Below the pieces are notes generated by a model, which ran no database searches, was not told the origin of the DNA, and saw only the letters and a list, made by a program, of their open reading frames with translations. Positions 41,279 through 51,253 of a stretch of 64,000 bases of DNA are shown in pieces. The translations under genes and the position numbers were made by a program. This stretch comes from CAVZOY01 sp963777095 (GTDB lineage Bacteria; Actinomycetota; Actinomycetes; Mycobacteriales; Geodermatophilaceae), in contig CAVZOY010000006.1 of assembly GCA_963777095.1 (NCBI GenBank), positions 744,001 through 808,000 on the forward strand, in the 5' to 3' direction. The stretch's first letter is position 1, and every line of letters begins with the position of its first letter.

Positions 41279-44060
41279 TCACGCCGGGGCGGAGGCCGCG
41301 AAGGCTGCCGCCAGCTCGGTCCGCGACCGGAAGCCGCGCTTGCGGAAGACGCTGCCCAGGTGGTGCTCGACCGTCTTCGGGCTGAGGAACAGCGCCGCCG
41401 CCACCTCCTTGTTCGAGCAGCCCTGGGCCACGAGCAGCGCGACGCGGGTCTCCTGCGAGGTCAGCGGCTCCGTCGCGAGCGGCCGGCGCGGCCGGGCGGT
41501 CGCGCCCGTCGCGTTGAGCTCGTCGGCCGCCACGCGGTACCAGTGGGTGAGCTCCATCGCCTCGAACGCCTCCCCCGCCGCGGCGAGCTGACCGCGCGCC
41601 GCGATCCGGGCGCCCTCCCGCCGCAGGCGCGAGCCGAACAGCAGGCGGGTGCGCGCAGCCTCGAACGCGTCCACCGCCTGCGCGTGCGAGTCGAGCGCGG
41701 CCTCGAACGCCGCCACGGCGTCCCCGTCCTCCGCCGCCAGGCCCAGGCAGCGCTGCACCAGGGCCTGCTGCAGCGGCGGATCGGCCGGCGACACGACGTC
41801 CGCGAACCGTTCGGCCAGGGCCGCTGCCTCCGACCGCCGGCCGAGACCCACGTAGGCCTCGACCAGCAGCGGCGCGACGCCGAGCGGCTCACCCATCTCG
41901 CCCACCCCGCCGTCCGCGGCGAGCCGGGCCTCGAGCAGCGCGACCACCGCGACCAGATCCCCGCGGCAGAGCGCGCAGAAGGCCGCGGTCAAGGCCTGGT
42001 GCGCCGCCACCGGGGTCGTGCCGGCGATGTCGGTCAGCTCCCTGGCCCGGACGAGCGCACGCTGCGCCGCGTCGTGCTCGCCCCGGGCGGCCGACTCCCA
42101 GGCCACCGTCCCCAGCGCTGAGGCGGTGTCGGCGGCGTAGCCCAGCTGCTCCCCGAGCTCCGCGGCCTCGCCCGCGTCGGCGAAGGCACCGGCGTGGTCG
42201 CCGACCATCGCCCGACCGCCGGCCCGGAGCGCGAGCACCGGCACGAGGATGCCCACCGACCCCAGGGACCGGACGTCGTCGAACAGCTCCGCCGCCATCG
42301 CCAGCGCGTGCGTCGGATCGCGCAGGAAGCCGGACGCGAGCGCGAACGGGAACAGGTACCGCGGATCCGACCGCAGGGTCGACAGGGTCACCTGGGTGAC
42401 GACGTCGGTCAGCAGCGCCCAGCCCGTGTCCGCGTCGCCGACCATCAGGGCGGCCACTCCCCCGCTGAAGTCGGCGAGCAGGCGCTGTCCGGGGTCGTCC
42501 CGGTCGGCGACCTCGCCGAGACGGGTCGCGCAGCCGACGAGGCGCTCGATCTCCCCGAGGCGGAAGTAGGTGAGCACGAGCTCGGCGAGCACGTGCACCA
42601 GCCGGTCGCCGTCGGCGTCGGCCGCCGCCAGCTCCAGCATCGCGGCCGCGCGCGGCACCGAGCCCGCGTACTCCTCGAGCACTCCGGTGCTGAAGAGCGC
42701 GCGCGATCGGGTCGACGGCGGTGCCGGCCCCGCCAGCACCCGATCGGCCAGGAGCCGGGCCCGGGTGACGTCCCCGGCGAGGACCGCCTCCTCGGTGGCC
42801 GCCGCGAGCCACTCAGCAGCACGCTCCGGCACGCGGGTGAGGGCGGCCGCCCGCTCCAGCGCCGTCGACGTCGTCGCATGGCCCCACCGCGCCCGGCTCT
42901 CCGTCGCGGCATCGGCCAAGTCGGCGGCCAGGTCGTCGTCCGCACCCGCGGTCGCGAGGGCGCGGTGCCAGGCGCGTTCCGGCCGCTCCGGATGGGCACG
43001 TGCGAGCGCGCGGTGCGCGGCCCGACGTTCGGCGGGCGTCGCGCGCCGGAGGCACGCCGTCCGCAGGAGGGGGTGCCGGAAGCGGAGACCGGCCTCCTCC
43101 CGGACGAGCACTCCCCGCTCCTCCGCCTCGTCGAGAGCGGCGGCCGGATCAGCTCCGTCGTCCGCGAGGGCGGCGAGCACCGGACCCGGCGTGCCCGTCG
43201 TCGCCACGGCGGTGAGCAGCACCATCCGCCAGGCAGCGTCGGACAGCCCGGCGAGGACGGCCACGTACCCGTCGACGAGGCGCGGGCCCACGGGCAGCAG
43301 CTCCGGCAGCGGGGCCGCGCCGACCCGCTGCGCGGCGCTCAGCTCCGGCAGCACCTCGATCAGCGCCAGCGGAACCCCGCCGGTCACCTGCACGAGCCGC
43401 TCCACGACGTCGTCGGAGACCTGACCGCTCAGGAGCGAGGCGGCGGACGACGGCGCCAGGCCACCCAGCCGCAGCACCGGCGCGCTCCGCAGGGCAGACG
43501 GCAGCGGAGCGCCCTCCCGGGCCGCGAACAGGAAGCAGACGGCGTCGCGAGTCAGGCGAGCCGCGGCGAAGCCCAGCGCCGCCGTGGATTCGGGATCGAG
43601 CCACTGGACGTCGTCGACCAGCACGAGAACCGGTCCGCTCGCGGCGGCGGCGGCCAGGAGCGACAGCGTGGCGGCACCGATCAGGAACCGGTCGGGCGGC
43701 ACCCCCGCCGGTTCCCAGCCCAGTGCGGCGGCCACGGCCCGCGCCTGGCCGGGCGGGATGTCGCCCAGCCGGTCGCGCAGCGGGGTCAGCAGCTCCAGCA
43801 GGCCCGCGTGCCCCAGCACGCTCTCGGACTCCACGCCGTGCGCCCACAGGCAGCGGACGTCGGTAGCGCAGATCCGCGGCCGCGTCGAGCAGCGCGGTCT
43901 TGCCGACGCCGGGCGCCCCCTCGATCAGCAGCACGGCTCCCGAGCCGTCCCGCGCCTCGTCGACGAGCCCCTGGATGCGGGCGAGCTCAGCCTCGCGGCC
44001 CACCAGCGGATTGAGGGATTTGCCCGACGCGAGGGGCCGGCCGACGGCGCGACGGTTCAC
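41279..44060 (-). CDS. LuxR-family transcriptional regulator with AAA ATPase domain (LAL type, frameshifted)
   Basis: About 926 residues. The GTG 44060 frame gives NPLVGREAELARIQGLVDEA and Walker A IEGAPGVGKTALLDAAADL; after an extra base at 43862-43863 the remaining ~850 residues follow: Walker B VLVLVDDVQWLDPESTAALG, a long helical TPR-like region, and a C-terminal LuxR helix-turn-helix (LTSQETRVALLVAQGCSNKE, VAAALFLSPKTVEHHLGSVF). Such large ATP-binding LuxR (MalT-like) regulators control catabolic or secondary-metabolite genes. It is divergent from the SnoaL-like gene and convergent with the oxidoreductase gene. Ligand unknown. Confidence 0.85.
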
Positions 44061-44195
44061 GGCGACCCCTTCGGAAGGAGACCTGCGATGTTGGCACTGA
44101 CCGTGTTCCTGGAGAAGCTCGACCGTTACGTCCCGTGGGCGCCATGGGTGATGGGCACCCACCGACATGCTGCGCCGGAACGGAGGCACCCACTG

Positions 44196-44756
44196 ATGGA
44201 CGCCGCCGCCCTCGTCACGCACGTCGTCGGCGCGCACAACGACCGCGACGACCGGGCCCTCCTCGCGACCTATGCGCAAGGTGCGACCGTTCACTTCGCC
44301 GGCTGGCCCGACCCCGTCGACGCGGAGTCCTGGGTCATGGCGCAGGCGGGCATCCGGGAGAGCTTCCCGGATCTCCACTTCGACATCCGCGCCCTGGGCA
44401 CGGGACCGGGCGTGGCCTTCGTCGAGCTGACCATGGCCGGGACCAACTCCGGCGTCCTGAACCTCGGGAACGAGGACCGGATCGTGCTGCGCACCGACGC
44501 GCAGTCCCTGCCCGCGACGGGCCGCCGGATGTCGATCGACGGCGTCGTCGTCCTGGAGATGTCCGACGGACTGGTCACCGCCGAGCGGCACCACTGGCCG
44601 TCGGTCCAGAGCCTCGTGCAGCTCGGACTGGTGCGGCCGCGCGACGCGAGTCCCCGCACAGCGAGGTGGATGACTGGATACGCGCGAGCGCCCCTCGCCG
44701 CGACGAAGCGGCGCTCGGCGAGCTCGGCACCTACTGCACCGCCCGCCGGCGGGTGA
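44196..44756 (+). CDS. SnoaL-like/ester-cyclase family protein
   Basis: About 186 residues with an NTF2/SnoaL fold: ALVTHVVGAHNDRDDRALLA, ATYAQGATVHFAGWPDPVDA, IRESFPDLHFDIRALGTGPG, VAFVELTMAGTNSGVLNLGN, RRMSIDGVVVLEMSDGLVTA. ATG 44196 has GGAGG at 8 bp and opens on the domain; an upstream ATG at 44088 with AAGGAG would add 36 residues of no recognisable domain. The last ~30 residues are low-complexity and overlap the convergent ABC permease gene by 26 bp, so the true end may be earlier, with an indel near 44645. Divergent from the LuxR regulator, its likely controller. Confidence 0.65.
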   Translation: MDAAALVTHVVGAHNDRDDRALLATYAQGATVHFAGWPDPVDAESWVMAQAGIRESFPDLHFDIRALGTGPGVAFVELTMAGTNSGVLNLGNEDRIVLRTDAQSLPATGRRMSIDGVVVLEMSDGLVTAERHHWPSVQSLVQLGLVRPRDASPRTARWMTGYARAPLAATKRRSASSAPTAPPAGG

Positions 44757-45483
44757 CGATCGCGCCCAGCGTCGTCGAGACCACGACCCAGCCGACCAGC
44801 ACCAGCACCGGTGTCGCGGAGACCCCGAACTGCGCCAGGGTCAGGATCGACCCCGCCGGGTCGAGCTTCTCCGCGATCTCCGGCTTGAACGCCTGCAGGA
44901 TCGGCAGCACGCCCAGCACCGTCAGGTAGGTGCCGGTCAGCGCGGCCGGCGAGTTGCCCAGCGCGGCGCCGATGCCCGCGCCCGCAACCGTCAGCGCGGC
45001 GCCGGCGGCGACGGCCACCAGGAACGACCGGCCGACGGAGGTCCACGCCACCGGGTCGGGGATCGCCCACAGCATGGCGATCGTCAGCAACGCGGCGAGG
45101 GCGGCGAACGCGGCGCCCAGCACGGTCATCGCCAGCACCTTCGACGCGATCACCCGGCCGCGCTGCGGCACGAGCAGGAACGTCGTCTGCACGCTCTTGT
45201 GCGTCCACTCCCCCGCGGTCGACAGCACGCCCATCGCCAGCAGCACGAACGCGGTCAGCATGGCGGTGAAGCCGAGGATCACCGCCGCCGGCGCCTCGCC
45301 CTCGGCGTCCAGGCTGGCGATCAGCACCCCGAGGGGGCCGAGCACCAGGGAGACCAGGCCGACGGCCTTGCCCGAGCGGGTGGACAGGGACTTGCGGACC
45401 TCGATCCCGGTCAGCGTGCCGAGCGACGCCCCGGACGGGCGCGTCGTCCCGGCGGCCGGGAGCAGCGAAACGGTGGCGGTCAT
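44731..45483 (-). CDS. ABC-2 type transporter permease
   Basis: A 250-residue integral membrane protein with six predicted helices (for example VILGFTAMLTAFVLLAMGVL, VLAMTVLGAAFAALAALLTI, FLVAVAAGAALTVAGAGIGA, TPVLVLVGWVVVSTTLGAIV) and the ABC-2/DUF-type motif STAGEWTHKSVQTTFLLVPQ. ATG 45483 overlaps the ATPase stop (ATGA). With that ATPase it forms an exporter of the drug- or bacteriocin-efflux type, probably controlled by the two-component system transcribed divergently at 46562. Confidence 0.82.
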   Translation of the reverse strand: MTATVSLLPAAGTTRPSGASLGTLTGIEVRKSLSTRSGKAVGLVSLVLGPLGVLIASLDAEGEAPAAVILGFTAMLTAFVLLAMGVLSTAGEWTHKSVQTTFLLVPQRGRVIASKVLAMTVLGAAFAALAALLTIAMLWAIPDPVAWTSVGRSFLVAVAAGAALTVAGAGIGAALGNSPAALTGTYLTVLGVLPILQAFKPEIAEKLDPAGSILTLAQFGVSATPVLVLVGWVVVSTTLGAIVTRRRAVQ

Positions 45484-46374
45484 CGGAGGGCGTCCTCTCG
45501 GGGAGCGGTGGTCAGGGAGAAGAAGAGGTCCTCGAGGCCCTGCTCGAGGGGTCGCAGGTCGGTCAGCACCAGTCCGTGCGCGGCGGCCAGCCGGCCGATC
45601 CGCTCCGGTCGAGGCACCCGGCACGACCAGCGCGCCGTCCGGCTGCGTCTGCACGTCGAGACCGGCGCCGAGCAGCGCCGTCCCCAGCCGGGTCGGCTCC
45701 AGGGCACGCACGACGGCGCCGTCCCCACCGAGCAGCGTCCGGATCGGGCCGTCGGCCACGATCCGCCCGCCGCCGATGACGACCAGCCGGTCGACCGTGT
45801 GCTCGACCTCGCCCAGCAGGTGCGACGACAGGAACACCGTGCCGCCGCGCGCCGCGTGGCCGCGGAGCAGGTCGCGCATCCAGCGGATGCCCTCGGGGTC
45901 CAGGCCGTTGGCCGGCTCGTCGAACATCAGCACCGGCGGGTCGGCGAGCAGCGCGCCGGCGATGCCGAGCCGCTGCCGCATGCCGAGCGAGTAGCCGCCG
46001 ATCCGCCGTCCGGCCGCGTCGGAGAGCCCGACCAGCTCGAGCACCTCGTCGACGCGCTTGTCGGGGACGCCGATCGTCGAGGCGAGGATGCGCAGGTGCG
46101 CCCGCCCGGTCCGGCCGGGGTGCACGGCGCCGGCGTCGAGCAGCGTGCCCATCACCGCGCCGGGGTTGGCCAGCGACGAGTACGGCCGGCCGTGGACCAG
46201 CGCCCGCCCGGACGTCGCCGGCACCAGGCCGGTGATCATCCGCATCGTCGTCGTCTTGCCCGCGCCGTTCGGCCCGAGGAAGCCGGTCACCGTGCCGGTC
46301 TCCAGCTCGAACGACACGTCGTCCACGACGGTCCGGTCGCCGTACCGCTTGGTCAGCCCGCTGACCGTGATCAT
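45480..46374 (-). CDS. ABC transporter ATP-binding protein (frameshifted near C-terminus)
   Basis: About 298 residues. Walker A FLGPNGAGKTTTMRMITGLV (near residue 32), signature YSLGMRQRLGIAGALLADPP, Walker B VLMFDEPANGLDPEGIRWMR and the switch His in TVFLSSHLLGEVEHTVDR are intact. The C-terminal end continues in another frame (ERIGRLAAAHGLVLTDLRPL, EQGLEDLFFSLT) after a surplus base near 45613. ATG 46374 opens on ITVSGLTKRYGDRTVVDDVS. It powers the permease encoded immediately downstream. Confidence 0.88.
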
Positions 46375-46561
46375 CTCTGCCTCCTCCGACCGGCCTCTCC
46401 GGTCCCGGGGACGACATTCGCGGTCGGAGCAGCTCCGTCGCGTCGGCCGAGCGGTGCGAGGTCGGACGACGGACGTCGCGACCGCCGTCCACCGAAAGTT
46501 GACCCGGGACGGCGACCGTCGGACGACGAATCGGTGATCACTGCGCGCTTACGCTCGGCGC

Positions 46562-47706
46562 ATGGCCGTCCCGACCGCACGCTCGCTGCGCCGCCGCAGC
46601 AAGTGGCTGGAGGCCGGCCTGGCGGCGATCGGCTGCATCGGCGTCGTCGTCGGCGCCTCGGATCCGTCCATCGGCGCACCGCTCCCCGAAGGCGCCCTGC
46701 TCGTCGGGCTCCCGGTGCTCGCGGTGGCGATGTGGCTCTACCGCCGGACGCTGCCGATCCTGCCGTTCGTCCTGAGCGCGCTGCTCGTCGGACTGTCGCC
46801 GGCCGTCATCGCGGCGCTGATCATCACGTCGTACGCCGTCGGCCGGTACGAGCCGCGCTGGCCGGTGCGGAGCTTCGCCGCCACGCTGGGCATGCTCGCC
46901 ATGGCCGTGCCGGTCGAGGAGCCGAGGCTGGAGGTGATCGTCGGCGGCATCGTCGGCGGCGCCTTCGCCGTGCTGCTGCCCGGCGTCGTCGGCATCTGGG
47001 TGCGCACCCGCGCGGAGCTGCTCAGCGCCCTGCGCGAGCGGGCCGAGCGCGCCGAGTCCGAGCGCGAGCTGCTCGCCAAGGACGCCGTCCTGACCGAGCG
47101 CACCCGCATCGCCCGCGAGATGCACGACGCCGTCGGGCACCGGGTGAGCCTCATGGTGCTGCAGGCCGGCGCGATCGAGATGGCCGCCGGCGACCGCGAG
47201 CGGGTGGCCACGCTGGCCGAGCAGGTGCAGGTGGCCGGGCGCCAGGCGCTCGACGAGTTGCGCCAGGCCGTCGGCGTGCTGCGCTCCGGCGACCAGGACA
47301 GCCTGGACGACGCGGCCCCGCTCGCCCCGCAGCCCGGCCTCGACGACCTCGAGCGGCTGGTCAAGGAGTGGCGCGCCGCCGGGATGGCCGTCGAGCTGCA
47401 CGCACCGGCCGCGCTGAGCGTCGACCCGGTGACGTCCCGCGCGGCGTACCGGATCGTGCAGGAGGCGCTCACCAACGCCGGCAAGCACGCGCCCGGCGCG
47501 CCGGTGACCGTCGACGTCGACCGCGGCGAGAGCCGAGCTCGTCGTCCGCGTGCGCAACGGGGCGCACGGGCCGGTGGACGACGCCCCCGGCGGCGGCTTC
47601 GGACTGATCGGCCTGCGCGAGCGGGTGCGCACCCTCGGCGGCCGGCTCCGCGCCGAGCCACCGGCTGGACGGCGGCTTCGAGGTCGAGGCGGTGCTGCCG
47701 GCATGA
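46562..47706 (+). CDS. DesK/NarX-type sensor histidine kinase (frameshifted near C-terminus)
   Basis: About 381 residues: four to five N-terminal membrane helices (residues 18-140), a coiled segment (LSALRERAERAESERELLAK), the HisKA_3 box TRIAREMHDAVGHRVSLMVL with the phospho-acceptor His, and the ATPase N-box YRIVQEALTNAGKHAPGAP. The G-box (GGGFGLIGLRERVRTLGGRL) and the last residues (LDGGFEVEAVLPA) are in other frames after extra bases near 47530 and 47660. TACGCT lies 6 bp before ATG 46562, so the mRNA may be leaderless. Overlaps its response regulator by ATGA; divergent from the ABC exporter. Confidence 0.85.
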
Positions 47707-48362
47707 CGATCCGCGTGCTGCTCGTCGACGACGAGGAGCTGGTGCGCTTCGGCCTGCGCACGGTGCTCGAGGCGGCCGGTGACTTCGAGGTCGTCGGCGA
47801 GGCCGGGGACGGCGAGGCGGCCGTCGCGGCGGCGCACGAGCTGCGGCCGGACGTCGTCCTCATCGACATCCGCATGCCGGTGCTCGACGGGCTGTCGGCG
47901 ACGCGGCGCATCCTCGCGCTGCCGCAGCCGCCGCAGGTCGCCGTCCTCACGACCTTCCACGTCGACGAGTACGTGTACGCGGCGCTGGCCGCCGGTGCCG
48001 CCGGTTTCCTGCTCAAGGACACCCCGCCACGCGAGATCGCCGCCGCGGTGCGGGCGGTGGCCGACGGGACGGCGACGCTCTCGCCCGCCGTCACCCGCAA
48101 CCTCATCGACTCCTACGTCGACCGGGCGGCGACGCCACGGCGCACCGCCGCCCGCGAGCGCCTGGCCGAGCTGTCCGAGCGCGAGCAGGAGGTGCTCCGG
48201 CTGGTCGGGCGCGGCGAGTCGAACGCGGCGATCGGCAAGGCGCTGTTCGTCAGCGAGGCGACGGTGAAGACCTACGTCTCCCGGCTGCTGGCCAAGCTGG
48301 AGCTGGCCAACCGCACCCAGGCCGCGATCCTGGCGCACGAGGCCGGCCTGCTCGAGCGCTGA
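47703..48362 (+). CDS. NarL/LuxR-family response regulator
   Basis: A 219-residue regulator. The receiver domain has the acidic pair in VLLVDDEELVRFG, the phospho-acceptor Asp in VVLIDIRMPVLDGLSATR, Thr in AVLTTFHVDEY and Lys in GFLLKDTPPREI. The C-terminal LuxR domain reads LSEREQEVLRLVGRGESNAA, IGKALFVSEATVKTYVSRLL. It overlaps the kinase stop (ATGA), making the pair one unit, and probably regulates the divergent ABC exporter. Confidence 0.92.
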   Translation: MTIRVLLVDDEELVRFGLRTVLEAAGDFEVVGEAGDGEAAVAAAHELRPDVVLIDIRMPVLDGLSATRRILALPQPPQVAVLTTFHVDEYVYAALAAGAAGFLLKDTPPREIAAAVRAVADGTATLSPAVTRNLIDSYVDRAATPRRTAARERLAELSEREQEVLRLVGRGESNAAIGKALFVSEATVKTYVSRLLAKLELANRTQAAILAHEAGLLER

Positions 48363-48381
48363 GGCCGGGGGCAGGCACGGG

Positions 48382-48444
48382 CACCGAATGTGCACATTCC
48401 GGGCTCATCCCGGCGCTGAGAGGCCGGTTTGTGCACAGTCGGTG
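48382..48444. terminator. Branched inverted repeat between convergent genes
   Basis: Arms CACCGAATGTGCACA (48382-48396) and TGTGCACAGTCGGTG (48430-48444) pair at 14 of 15 positions; the 33-nt loop holds an inner hairpin CCGGG-CTCAT-CCCGG. It lies between the response-regulator stop and the convergent phosphoesterase stop and most likely terminates both transcripts. Confidence 0.6.
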
Positions 48445-48457
48445 GCCGAAGCCGCGG

Positions 48458-49860
48458 TCAGCGCTTGAGCCTGAACGGCACCTCCACCACCTGGTTCTTC
48501 GGCGTCCAGGCCGTCATCGGGTGGAGCGACCCGTCGACCAGGCCGGCGAACGGCGTGACCGTCATGGCGTCGCCGTCGACGTGCACGGACAGCAGGTGCG
48601 CCTGCGCCGTCCAGGCCACGGTGTGCGCGGCCGCGAAGTCGTGCGGCGGCTCCTCCCGCAGCTTGCCGCCCGCGCCGGACAGGAAGTAGTCGATCCCGTC
48701 GGCGCGGGAGAGCTGGAAGTTGTGCTCGTGCCCGGCGAACGCGACGCGGACGCCGGCCCGCTGGAACAGCGGCACGAGCTCGTCGATCATCTGGGCCGTG
48801 TTCGGGTGGTGCGGCCCGGCGCAGTAGGTCGGATGGTGCGAGAACGGGATCCGCCAGGTCGGCCCCGGCGTGCCCTCCGGCGGGCAGGGCGTCCTCCAGC
48901 CATTCCTTGTGCTTGGGGTCCTGGAAGTAGTGGTCGACCGGCAGCTCGGTGGCCAGCGAGGTGTCGATGCAGACGAACTCGACGTCGGCGCCGAAGCCGA
49001 AGCGGTAGAAGAGACCGGGGTCGACGGACGCCCGGCCCTCACCGACGGCCGGCAGGAAGCGCGCGTCGGTGTGGAAGTTGTCCTGGATCTGCTCGCGGTC
49101 GTCGCTGGACTCGGTGTCCGCGGTGTCGTGGTTGCCCACCGCCGGATAGAAGGGCACCCGCGCCAGCGCGTAGCGGTAGGGCTGGTAGAAGCTGGCGTAC
49201 CAGTCGTCGTCCTCGCCGCCGCCCTCCCCGCCCACCAGGCCGGGCTGCCCGCGGTAGACGTTGTCCCCGACCGAGACGACCAGGCGGGCGGCGCCGTCCG
49301 TCGACCAGCCGGTCGAGCACGTCGGCGACCCGCCGCTGCCGTCGGCTGCTCTCCAGGTCCACCGCCACACCGACGCCGTAGTCGCCCATCACGACGAAGT
49401 CGAGCGCCGCGTGCTCCGCCGGGTCGGGGAACGTCCGGAAGGACAGGTCGTAGGACCGCCCGCCCGGGCGCAGGTCCAGCCCGCCACGGGGCACCGGGCC
49501 CCAGTCCCAGCGCTCGCCGGCGGCCCACTCCTGGCCGTCGACCCGGATCCGGTAGCGGTAGGCGGTGTCGGGCCGGAGTCCGTCGAGCCAGGCGTGGTTG
49601 ACGTCGTCGACCCGCGCCTCGGACGCCACCGCGCCGGAGGCGTCCAGCACCTCGACGACGGCCTCGCCGTAGGGCTCCGACCGCGCGCCGATGCTCTCCC
49701 GCCGGCCCGGGTCGAGCTCGGCCAGCTTCGAGTCGTCGACGATGTCCCACCGGCCGGCGGGGTCGTCGCGGTGGAACCAGAAGCCGCCCCACGCGATCAG
49801 CGCCCGGTCGGGCCCCAGCTCGGCCAGGTGCACGAACGGCTCGAAGTGCGTCTCGGTCAT
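48458..49860 (-). CDS. Purple-acid-phosphatase-like metallophosphoesterase (frameshifted)
   Basis: About 467 residues. Residues 1-145 resemble a fibronectin-III/PAP N-terminal domain (FWFHRDDPAGRWDIVDDSKL, NHAWLDGLRPDTAYRYRIRV). The calcineurin-like domain supplies the five metal motifs: FVVMGDYGVGVAVD, LVVSVGDNVYRGQPG, FYPAVGNHDTADTE, IPFSHHPTYCAG and VAFAGHEHNFQL. Surplus bases near 49300 and 48880 change the frame. No signal peptide is visible on ATG 49860, so a cytoplasmic enzyme is possible. The substrate, a phosphomonoester or diester, cannot be told from sequence. Confidence 0.8.
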
Positions 49861-49887
49861 CCGCGACCCATACCCGCGGCGCCGCGC

Positions 49888-50510
49888 TCAGTCGTACTCC
49901 GGGCCGATCGAGCCGGTCTCGCACCTCGCCCGCGCGCTCGTACACGCAGATGAGGGCACCCGTCGACGTCGCGGACGACGTCTTCAGCCGCCACGACCGC
50001 GGAATCGTGCCCGAGCCGAACAAGCCGCTTCCCGGGGCCGACGACCACCGGGAAGACGACCAGACGAAGCTCGTCGACGAGGTCCTCGGCGAGCAGCGTC
50101 TGGAGCAGCCCGGGCGAGCCGTGCACCTGCAGCTCGCCGCCGTCCTCGCCCTTGAGCGCTCGGACGGTGTCGCCGACGTCGCCCTCGATCAGCTGCGCCG
50201 TCTCCCACTCGACCGACGGCAGCGTGCGCGAGGCGACGTGCTTGGGCTTGAAGTTGATCCCCTGGGAGACCGGGTCGTCGCTGATCATCTTCGGCCACGA
50301 GGCGTAGAAGATCTCGTAGGTGCCGCGGCCGAGCAGGAAGTCCTGCGCACCGGCGAACCAGTCGTTGATCTGCGCGCCCAGGTCGTCGTCGAAGAAGGGC
50401 ACCAGCCAGCCCTCGTGCTCGAAGCCCCCGGAGGGGTCCTCGCCGGGACCGCCCGGTGCCTGCATGACGCCGTCCAGGGTCAGGAACGTGGTGACGACGA
50501 GCGGGCGCAT
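49888..50510 (-). CDS. Dihydrofolate reductase/RibD C-terminal-like protein (frameshifted)
   Basis: About 207 residues of the RibD_C/DHFR-like fold common in actinobacteria: PLVVTTFLTLDGVMQAPGGP at the N-terminus, DFLLGRGTYEIFYASWP, KHVASRTLPSVEWETAQLIE, ELQVHGSPGLLQTLLAEDLV and VVFPVVVGPGKRL. After extra bases near 50015 and 49912 the end reads FGSGTIPRSWRLKTSSATST and then TGSIGPEYD with TGA at 49888. These proteins bind NADPH but most are uncharacterised; a role in riboflavin synthesis is unlikely as no deaminase domain or rib genes are present. Confidence 0.78.
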
Positions 50511-50601
50511 GGCTCCTCCAGGGCTGCCGGCGGCCCCTGCGGCCGCCCTCGTCGTTAGAGACGCCGCTCGGCCGCGTTCCTCATCGCTGCGAGGCCCAGC
50601 G

Positions 50602-51253
50602 TCAGGCGGTCTCGCGCAGGTAGGTGAGGACGGCGAGCACCCGCCGGTTGTCGTCCGACGACTGCGGCAGCCCGAGCTTCGAGAACACCGCGGCGATGTG
50701 CGTCTCCACCGTCTTCGCCGACAGGTAGAGCTCCTTGCCGATGGCCGCGTTCGACCGGCCCTCGGCCATCGCCCGCAGCACGTCCTGCTCCCGCGCGGTC
50801 AGCTGGTCGACGGCGGAGGTGGCCCGCGTGCGCCCGAGCAGCCGGGCCACGATGTCGGGGTCGACCACCGACTCCCCCGCGACGATCCGCCGCAGCGCGT
50901 CGAGCAGGGCGTCGCTGTCCTCGACCCGGTCCTTGAGCAGGTAGCCCACGTGCCGGGTGCCGCTCTGCAGCAGCCGGGCGGCGTACGAGACCTCCGCGTA
51001 GGTCGACAGCACCAGGATCCCGAGCGTCGGGAACCGCGCGCGCAGCTGCTCGGCCACGACCAGCCCCTCGTCGGTGAACGACGGCGGCATCCGCAGGTCG
51101 AGCACGACGGCGTCGGGGAGGTCAGCGGCGACGGCGACCAGCAGCTCGGCGCCGGACGGCACCTGCGCGGTCACCTCCACGCTCGGACGCCGCCAGCAGC
51201 GTGGCCAGGCCGCGGCGGAACAGCGCCGAGTCGTCGGCGAGGGCTACCCGCAC
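50602..51253 (-). CDS. NarL/LuxR-family response regulator (frameshifted near N-terminus)
   Basis: About 216 residues. From GTG 51253 the first ~23 residues (VRVALADDSALFRRGLATLL) are in one frame; after an extra G near 51185 the remainder follows: VEVTAQVPSGAELLVAVAAD, phospho-acceptor Asp in DAVVLDLRMPPSFTDEG, GYLLKDRVEDSDALL, and the LuxR domain LTAREQDVLRAMAEGRSNAA, IGKELYLSAKTVETHIAAVF. RMPPSFTDEG is typical of regulators paired with DesK-type kinases. The gene begins 10 bp inside the 3' end of the kinase gene. Confidence 0.88.

Noticed and set aside
44088..44195. An upstream ATG with AAGGAG as the start of the SnoaL-like gene
   Set aside because: It would add 36 residues outside the SnoaL fold, and the ATG at 44196 has an equally good GGAGG; kept only as an alternative.
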